Of a DNA stretch of 64,000 nt, positions 58,494 to 64,000 are shown piece by piece (within the stretch, counting starts at the first letter, position 1; every line of letters begins with the position of its first letter). The position numbers were made by a program, and so were the translations under genes. The notes below the pieces were generated by a model, which saw nothing but the letters and a program-made list of their open reading frames with translations, did no database searches and was not told the DNA's origin. The DNA lies in the NCBI RefSeq assembly GCF_024449095.1, contig NZ_CP024627.1, positions 992,001-1,056,000 on the forward strand, in the 5' to 3' direction. The DNA comes from Vibrio coralliilyticus. GTDB lineage: Bacteria; Pseudomonadota; Gammaproteobacteria; Enterobacterales; Vibrionaceae.

Positions 58494-58943
58494 ATGAAGC
58501 CGCGTGGGCCATTTTGTATTCGTAATGCCGCAGCAGACACTTTTGCTATGGTGGTATTCTGCTTTATTTCTGGGATGATCATAGAAATCTTTATTTCCGG
58601 GATGACGTTCGAACAATCGTTGGCTTCACGAACCCTTTCTATTCCGGTAAATATTGCGATTGCTTGGCCATACGGCATGTTCAGAGATTTCATGCTTAGG
58701 CAAGGTGAGCGAGTTTCATCCACAAGTATGATGAAGAATATGTCCGATTTGATCGCCTACGTACTGTTTCAATCGCCAGTGTATGCAGCGATCTTGGTGG
58801 CGGTTGGGGCCTCAAGTGATCAAATCCTAACTGCAGTAACCTCGAATGCAGTGATCTCATGTGGAATGGGCGTTCTCTATGGCTATTTTCTCGATATGTG
58901 CCGCAAGTGGTTTAAGGTGCCGGGATACTACCAGCAAGCCTGA
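58494..58943 (+). CDS. alaE: L-alanine exporter AlaE
   Basis: Inner-membrane L-alanine efflux protein. 149 residues (E. coli 149) with four membrane segments. [18 protein letters not shown] near 11, [25 protein letters not shown] near 43, [16 protein letters not shown] near 88 and [17 protein letters not shown] near the end match the family throughout. ATG 58494 follows GAGG. It is the last core gene before the tRNA. Confidence 0.95.
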   Translation: MKPRGPFCIRNAAADTFAMVVFCFISGMIIEIFISGMTFEQSLASRTLSIPVNIAIAWPYGMFRDFMLRQGERVSSTSMMKNMSDLIAYVLFQSPVYAAILVAVGASSDQILTAVTSNAVISCGMGVLYGYFLDMCRKWFKVPGYYQQA

Positions 58944-59088
58944 TTGTGCAGGAAATCTGGTCGAATTAGCCATTAAGTAATCAAACGTTCAAGATGTGGC
59001 GTTTTTTTTCCTCAATAGGCTTGACCTAACCCAATAGAATCATTAAATTAGCGCCTCGTTGGTGAGCAAACCAACCACAATTTGATTC

Positions 59089-59176
59089 GGTGAGTTGTCC
59101 GAGTGGCTGAAGGAGCACGCCTGGAAAGTGTGTATACGGCAACGTATCGAGAGTTCGAATCTCTCACTCACCGCCA
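59089..59176 (+). tRNA. tRNA-Ser (GGA)
   Basis: An 88-nt class II tRNA including encoded CCA. Acceptor stem GGTGAGT/ACTCACC, discriminator G59173, anticodon stem CACGC/GTGTG with loop CTGGAAA (anticodon GGA at 59123-59125), a long variable arm and T-arm AGAGTTCGAATCTCT. Reads UCC/UCU. Serine tRNA 3' ends are common integration sites, and an integrase remnant follows. Confidence 0.97.
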
Positions 59177-59248
59177 CATTCTATAGCAAAGACTTAGCTA
59201 AGTAGCTTATCTCTAACAAGTACGATAACGAGTATAATAGAGGATAAA

Positions 59249-59562
59249 GTGAAGATGGCTAAGTCTTTGTCGTTTCTAGCAGATAACAATTCTTCAAGTG
59301 CACTAAATAACACTACGAGAACAGCAAGCTACAGTGATGTAAATCCTAATTTATACATTGTTCGCTCTAGCTATGGTGTTTACTCATTTAGATGGCATGT
59401 CAAAGAGAGCGCTAGCTCCTACAAAAGATAAAGATTAGCCTTAGAACAAAGAACTTCCTAGAAGCTACATCACTAGTTCATGAGTTGTATGTTCAGATAA
59501 GAGACTCTAATAACCCCTCAGAAGCTCATATTGCTCAGTGGATTAAGGCTCAATACAGTTAA
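59249..59562 (+). pseudogene. Degraded phage-type tyrosine integrase, N-terminal fragment with frameshift
   Basis: Frame 1 from ATG 59249 reads through NPNLYIVRSSYGVYSFRWHV, then stops at 59429. A -1 shift at the AAAA near 59421-59425 continues as KISLRTKNFLEATSLVHELY, then VQIRDSNNPSEAHIAQWIKA, to TAA 59560-59562. LYIVR..YGVY.FR followed by ISLRTKNFLEA is the pattern of the arm-binding N-terminal domain of phage/island integrases. The core and catalytic domain are missing. Position 73 bp after the tRNA fits an integrase gene next to its attachment site. Confidence 0.75.
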
Positions 59563-59976
59563 GAAGAAACAGCGAGGAAAGGTTAGAGAAAGAGTGAGAG
59601 CTTGAATAGGAGGTGCTCAAAGGAAATGAGACATCTAAGCGTAACTTAACTCTTAAAGATAAAAATCTTTATATAACAATGGCATATGTGAATTTAGTTT
59701 GCTTTAGACTTATTTATTCTCAATCATTGATCTATGAATTCTGCCAGTTGTACTATGCGATTGTGGTTTAGTAACAACTTTTGACAGCTAAAAGTAAACT
59801 ACAACGGGAGCCGAAAGACTTGAACCTATTAAGGCAACTAGGGAACAGGTTTATCACAAATCTTAACGTTTTTCATGCCTAGCTGCCTAATATGATGAAG
59901 TTGTTGAAGATCTACTTCTAGCAATTAAAGATATTTATGAACCTAGACATAACGCATTATAAATAAGGACTACAAA
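59563..59976 (+). other. Decayed, gene-free stretch between integrase remnant and mcrB
   Basis: About 400 bp without an intact gene. Several frames hold short interrupted runs, such as SEERLEKE then EVLKGNETSKRNLTLKDKN near 59565-59670, and YDEVVEDLLLAIKDIYEPRH near 59889-59950. They are broken by TGA, TAG or TAA. The sequence is strongly AT-rich. It looks like decaying coding DNA, perhaps the rest of the integrase and another island gene. It must also carry the mcrB promoter. Confidence 0.5.
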
Positions 59977-62157
59977 TTGGCTGTTTACTGTGGCGAAAAG
60001 AATTCGACTCATTTACTTAACAATATGTCGGAGTTCAAAGAGCGTTGTTTAATTCAAGGTTGCTCTCTTTTTACGGATCTCGCAGTGTGGAATCCACTCA
60101 CGTGCCAAGAGCTTATTGATTTTTATGTTGAAAACTTGGATGAAGGTGATGGCGACTTTTTAGAAAAGTTGGAAACTCAACTGGCAAACTCCTCTGCAGA
60201 AGCGAAAGTACTAGCATCTGAGATGCTGTGGTTGATGTTTCTTTGCCCAAGTAATACTGGTCCCGAATCTAAGCGCAAAAGCATTGAAAGAGTATTTAAC
60301 TGGAGTGGATATAAGATTACTACAGAATCGAGACAAAGATTCCTTTCTGACATCGCTTTAACTGGAATTGGTAGTGCTGGCACAGCGTATAACACGGGCC
60401 GCTGTCGTGAGCTCGTTTATGTTGTCCAGTTGGTTACTGTTTTGTTAAAACTCTCTGAATTGGAGAGAAGAGAGCTTTTGAATGATGTTGAGCGCTTACC
60501 TCAGTGGCTAGAGTCTATTCCAGAAAATGGTTCGAGACAGTTTCGTCATATGTTTTTATACCTGCTGTTTCCAGAGTCCCATGAGCGCATATTTGGTAAT
60601 ACTGATAGAAGAGCTATTCTAACGACTTTATCTGATATCTCTACTGCTCAATACAACCGCATGAATGCCAATGAGGTGGACGCTGAATTATTGGCGCTGA
60701 GACAATCATTTGAAGTTGAGTTCGGTACTCGAGAACTTGACTACTATGTTGAGCCATTGCTTTCGAAATGGAAACGGCCTAAGCCATCTTCCACTTATGA
60801 GATCAACGACACAGTACTGGAGTATGACGTAAAGATGAATGGTAAACCTCAACCACTTAATATGATCCTTTATGGACCTCCGGGAACGGGTAAAACCTAC
60901 AATACAATTAATAAAGCTCTAGAGATTGTTGATCCTGAGTTTTACCATTTACATTGCGATGATCGAGTTGCTATCAAAAAGAGATTTGATGAACTTCTAA
61001 ACATTAATCGTATTGGTTTTGTTACTTTTCATCAAAGCTTTAGTTATGAAGATTTTGTGGAAGGTTTGAAAGCGGCTACGGAAAATAATCAGGTAAATTA
61101 CAAAGTCGAAGATGGTATTTTCAAAAAAATGTGCTCGCACATGGAAACTTCTAGATACAAGTTCAGCGATTTAATTGTCCAGCAAGAGTGCTTCGCAAGC
61201 TTTAGCGTAGAAGATATTACTGATGAATTAATTGTTTTTCGTAAGAGAAATGGGAACCGATTGCCAATCGCAAGAGAGGTCATTGACGAGTTTTGCCAAG
61301 CTTTCGATAATGGTAAGTTTGATTTAAGTTTAGATCAAAAGTATTGGCTGAAGAGTTTTGAGAACCGACTGGAGCCATATTTAATTACGGGTTTTGATAC
61401 ATTGTATCGAGATATGCTTCCCAAGCTTCTTGAAAGAAGAAGAGCAACAAATCCACCTTTATCGGGCGTATTTGAGGATTATTCTGCTCAAAAAGTACTT
61501 ATTATCGATGAAATTAACCGAGGCAATATATCCAATATCTTTGGTGAACTCATTACCTTGATTGAGCCAAGTAAGAGGGCTGGTGGTGAAGAAGCATTGT
61601 CGGTAAGACTACCATATTCAAAAGAGACTTTTTCGGTTCCGGATAATTTGCATATCATTGGCACCATGAACACAGCGGATAAATCATTGGCTCAGGTCGA
61701 CATTGCATTACGTCGTCGTTTTCAGTTTCAAGAGATGATGACGGACTATGAGTTACTTTCGACGATACCAACAATTAATGGTATTGACATTAAGAAGATG
61801 GTTGAAACTATCAACAAACGAATAGAGTTGCTTTATGATCATGAACATACAATAGGTCACAGCTTCTTTTTACCTCTGGTTAAAGATTCATCGATTGAAA
61901 GACTATCACAAATCATGGAACTAGAAATTCTTCCGCTGCTTGAAGAGTACTTTTTCGAGGACTGGGAACGTGTCGCGATGGTATTGGGAGATCACCTTAA
62001 GAGCAGTGAAGGTCATCGTTTCATTCGAGAGCAATTTGACATGAAAGAGATGACTAAGTTGATGGGTGTCGATTGGGAGTTAAATGGTGCTCAGCCTTAT
62101 GTAAGAAACAGTGAAGCGTTAAAAAATCCTGATGCATACATTGGTATCTATTCTTAA
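59977..62157 (+). CDS. mcrB: McrB-family AAA+ GTPase subunit of methylation-dependent restriction
   Basis: GTP-driven motor of the McrBC system, which cleaves DNA carrying modified cytosine. 726 residues (E. coli McrB 459). An N-terminal helical region (~1-275) of unrecognised type precedes the AAA+ domain. It has Walker A GPPGTGKT (300-307), Walker B LIIDEINRGN (~508-517) and the McrB hallmark MNTADKS (564-570), then DIALRRRFQF. The Walker A to B distance is ~210 residues, versus ~75 in E. coli McrB, so there is an insert. TTG start 59977 has AAGGA 7 nt upstream. Stop overlaps mcrC by 1 bp. Confidence 0.88.
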   Translation: MAVYCGEKNSTHLLNNMSEFKERCLIQGCSLFTDLAVWNPLTCQELIDFYVENLDEGDGDFLEKLETQLANSSAEAKVLASEMLWLMFLCPSNTGPESKRKSIERVFNWSGYKITTESRQRFLSDIALTGIGSAGTAYNTGRCRELVYVVQLVTVLLKLSELERRELLNDVERLPQWLESIPENGSRQFRHMFLYLLFPESHERIFGNTDRRAILTTLSDISTAQYNRMNANEVDAELLALRQSFEVEFGTRELDYYVEPLLSKWKRPKPSSTYEINDTVLEYDVKMNGKPQPLNMILYGPPGTGKTYNTINKALEIVDPEFYHLHCDDRVAIKKRFDELLNINRIGFVTFHQSFSYEDFVEGLKAATENNQVNYKVEDGIFKKMCSHMETSRYKFSDLIVQQECFASFSVEDITDELIVFRKRNGNRLPIAREVIDEFCQAFDNGKFDLSLDQKYWLKSFENRLEPYLITGFDTLYRDMLPKLLERRRATNPPLSGVFEDYSAQKVLIIDEINRGNISNIFGELITLIEPSKRAGGEEALSVRLPYSKETFSVPDNLHIIGTMNTADKSLAQVDIALRRRFQFQEMMTDYELLSTIPTINGIDIKKMVETINKRIELLYDHEHTIGHSFFLPLVKDSSIERLSQIMELEILPLLEEYFFEDWERVAMVLGDHLKSSEGHRFIREQFDMKEMTKLMGVDWELNGAQPYVRNSEALKNPDAYIGIYS

Positions 62158-63482
62158 TGCTTTCTAGAAAAGTTTATTCTCATATTACTATTCGAGAGTT
62201 CGGCTTGTTGCTTAATGGTGGCGATAAGTCGAGCATTGATTGCCACTCAATACCACGCACAGCGTTTGAGTGGCTGATGGTCAACGGCCAAAGTAATAAC
62301 CCAGAATCCGTTAATCTTGTAAGGGTAAAGAAGCACGGTAGTTTGATTGCTTTGCAAGTTATCAACTATGTCGGGGTTTTAGAGACCCCTTGTGGAACTC
62401 GTGTTGAAATTCTTCCTAAAATATCAGAGAAGGAAGACAGCCAAGCTACCACGAAAGTACTTCTCAAGATGCTTTCAACGGTCCATAAGCTTAACTTGCA
62501 GAGATTTGAAAGCTCTTCCCTGCAAACATTAAACAGGCCTTTATTTGAAGAATTGATTGGTTATTTCTTGAAAGAAGTTTCGGATGTACTTAAAAAGGGA
62601 GTCCGCAGCCAATACAAAAGAGTTCAGGCTCGGAAGTCTTATCTCAAAGGTCAGCTACAAACTTCAAAGCAAATCAATCAAAGACCAGGTTGTCTCAATA
62701 GCTTCCATATTTCTTACGATGAGTTTTCACCGGATAGAGCGGAAAATAGACTAATACGATCTGCGCTTAGTCAAGTGATAAAGTGGTCCAAAAATAGCGA
62801 TAACTTGCGTTTAGGGAGTGAATTGCAGTTTGCGTTTGATGAGATCTCTTGCTCAACAAATTATGCATTGGATTTTCGTCAGTGGTCCAAGGAGCGCTCA
62901 CTTATCCATTATTGGTCTGTGAAACCCTGGTGTGAGTTAATTTTGAGTTACCAATCACCAGTTTCACTATCAGGGGGGCATAATGGCATCTCGATGCTTT
63001 TCCCCATGGAGAGCCTATTTGAGCAATACGTAACAATCAGGCTCGGAAAATCGCTTTCTCATGAGCTCACGTTAAGAGCTCAAGCAAGCAGTTGTGCCCT
63101 AGTGACTCATAAGCCCCGTAGCGGAAAGTCTCAAGAGTGGTTTAGACTCAAGCCCGATATTGTTGTTAGGGATAAGACTTCGCATGAGCCGCTGTATGTG
63201 GCTGATACTAAGTGGAAACGAATTGACGAGAAGCAAGCCACGGCCAAGTATAAGTATGGTATTAGTCAACCGGACATGTATCAGATGTTTATATATGGTC
63301 AAAGTTATTTAGGTGGCTCAGGTGTGGTATATCTTATCTACCCAGCATACGAGAACTTTAATGAGCCTCTACCACCATTTAAATTTGACGAACGGCTGTC
63401 TGTAAGGGTTATTCCTTACGATCTCAGCAATGATGAATGCGATCTATTGAGTTCCGGTTCACCGGTATCACTTCTTCAATGA
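62157..63482 (+). CDS. mcrC: McrC-family endonuclease subunit
   Basis: Nuclease partner of McrB. 441 residues (E. coli McrC 348). An N-terminal region contacts McrB (IREFGLLLNGG... NYVGVLETPCGTRVEILPKI near 75-95). The C-terminal PD-(D/E)xK core shows PDIV (Asp334) and ADTKW with Asp350-x-Lys352. SPDRAENRLIRSAL near 198 is typical of the family. It overlaps mcrB by 1 bp (TAATG), implying tight coupling. Transcribed with mcrB. Confidence 0.9.
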   Translation: MLSRKVYSHITIREFGLLLNGGDKSSIDCHSIPRTAFEWLMVNGQSNNPESVNLVRVKKHGSLIALQVINYVGVLETPCGTRVEILPKISEKEDSQATTKVLLKMLSTVHKLNLQRFESSSLQTLNRPLFEELIGYFLKEVSDVLKKGVRSQYKRVQARKSYLKGQLQTSKQINQRPGCLNSFHISYDEFSPDRAENRLIRSALSQVIKWSKNSDNLRLGSELQFAFDEISCSTNYALDFRQWSKERSLIHYWSVKPWCELILSYQSPVSLSGGHNGISMLFPMESLFEQYVTIRLGKSLSHELTLRAQASSCALVTHKPRSGKSQEWFRLKPDIVVRDKTSHEPLYVADTKWKRIDEKQATAKYKYGISQPDMYQMFIYGQSYLGGSGVVYLIYPAYENFNEPLPPFKFDERLSVRVIPYDLSNDECDLLSSGSPVSLLQ

Positions 63483-63539
63483 GGCCGTCAGATCAAGTCA
63501 TAACGCAATCTATCGGCCTAGCTCAAAAGGAGCATCAAT

Positions 63540-63863
63540 GTGATTGAAACAATGGTGTTTGTTGTTCTAGGTTTTTTTTACTTCTTTGTCGAGGGTAGTG
63601 AGACATCCTTAAAGGAAGCGCTTATTGCTATGGCATTGTATGGGATCTACCTGATTGTCTATCTGCTGATAGAGCCATTTCCCGCTATGACGTCTAAGTA
63701 TATGGGGCAACTTTACGGTTTGTTACCAGCGCTATCTTTTGGTGCCATATTGTTTCCGCATTTCAATCAGCATTCTCCTGAAATTGTCACCAAAGCTATT
63801 GGCTGGGTCGGATTGACGACAGCGTTTATTATTCTTTGTTATTTTAAGTGGTTAGTGTGGTGA
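63540..63863 (+). CDS. Small membrane protein of unknown function downstream of mcrC
   Basis: A 107-residue hydrophobic protein with about four membrane segments (MVFVVLGFFYFFV, ALIAMALYGIYLIVYLLI, GLLPALSFGAILF, GWVGLTTAFIILCYF). No family is recognised. AAGGAG lies 7 nt before GTG 63540. It follows mcrC by 57 bp on the same strand. It could be part of the restriction module, a core gene, or another cargo gene; the DNA beyond the window is needed to say. Confidence 0.7.
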   Translation: MIETMVFVVLGFFYFFVEGSETSLKEALIAMALYGIYLIVYLLIEPFPAMTSKYMGQLYGLLPALSFGAILFPHFNQHSPEIVTKAIGWVGLTTAFIILCYFKWLVW

Positions 63864-64000
63864 GGACTGAATTACTGATAGGTGACTAATTAAATTATGA
63901 ATACCTTAAGTCAGTAATGCATGATTGGCTTTCTAATATGACCAACACGGACACACATCACCATAAGTGATTGCGGCATATATAACTCACGAGCTAATAC
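63864..64000. other. Window end, no gene seen
   Basis: The last 137 bp hold no convincing gene, tRNA 3' copy or repeat. A direct copy of the tRNA-Ser 3' end, which would mark the far end of an island, is not found in this window. Confidence 0.5.

Noticed and set aside
59812..59850. tRNA-like 3' end on the minus strand (GGGAGCCGAAAGACTTGAACC)
   Set aside because: Resembles a reversed T-arm, but no matching acceptor, anticodon or D arms can be folded around it.
59177..64000. Direct repeat of the tRNA-Ser 3' end as the far attachment site
   Set aside because: No copy of the TTCGAATC...CTCACCGCCA end was found in the rest of the window; it would have to lie beyond 64 kb.
1..64000. CRISPR arrays, complete insertion sequences, rRNA genes
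   Set aside because: No regularly spaced repeats, transposase genes with terminal repeats, or rRNA sequence were seen.

Overview
The window comes from a gammaproteobacterium of the family Vibrionaceae, most likely a marine Vibrio. This is judged from the protein sequences, the rne-rluC-yceF-yceD-rpmF-plsX-fab-pabC-mltG-tmk-holB-ycfH-ptsG order, the ruv-cyd-tol-pal-nadA order, and small Vibrio-type proteins. Species was not determined. Almost all of the window is core chromosome. The last ~5 kb (59.18-64.0 kb), just downstream of a tRNA-Ser gene, looks like the start of an acquired island.

Layout. 0-1.4 kb: 3' part of fadH. 1.5-10.3 kb: purU (minus), then a plus-strand run of a small protein, yoaA helicase, tsaB, a small unknown, a Slp lipoprotein, an alpha/beta hydrolase, fadD and rnd. 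10.3-15.1 kb (minus): a SulP anion transporter and rne with a structured leader. 15.7-29.8 kb: rluC, yceF (minus), yceD-rpmF-plsX-fabH-fabD-fabG-acpP-fabF, pabC-mltG-tmk-holB-ycfH and ptsG, giving fatty-acid synthesis with associated cell-wall, DNA-replication and glucose-uptake genes. 29.9-37.6 kb: envelope and transport genes, namely two small beta-barrel-like proteins, an NSS-family transporter with a 32-residue MetS-type subunit, a 30-residue YnhF protein, a patatin-like protein, an SDR protein, a periplasmic solute-binding protein and a porin.

37.9-46.8 kb: a GH36-type alpha-galactosidase, ruvC, a chemoreceptor, ruvA-ruvB, and cydABX, which is preceded by two perfect FNR-type boxes. 46.8-52.7 kb: ybgE, then the complete ybgC-tolQRAB-pal-cpoB envelope operon. 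52.8-58.9 kb: nadA, a potassium-channel protein, a UPF0149 protein (minus), a hybrid sensor kinase and alaE. 59.1 kb: tRNA-Ser(GGA).

Island edge. A phage-type integrase remnant, broken by a frameshift, starts 73 bp after the tRNA. About 400 bp of decayed sequence follows. Next comes an overlapping mcrB-mcrC pair, a methylation-dependent restriction system of the McrBC type. Its McrB has a large N-terminal region and an unusually long Walker A to Walker B spacing. A small membrane protein of unknown function follows. No CRISPR array, complete IS element or rRNA gene was seen. The best candidate for an incompletely described system is the McrBC module with its neighbouring membrane protein.
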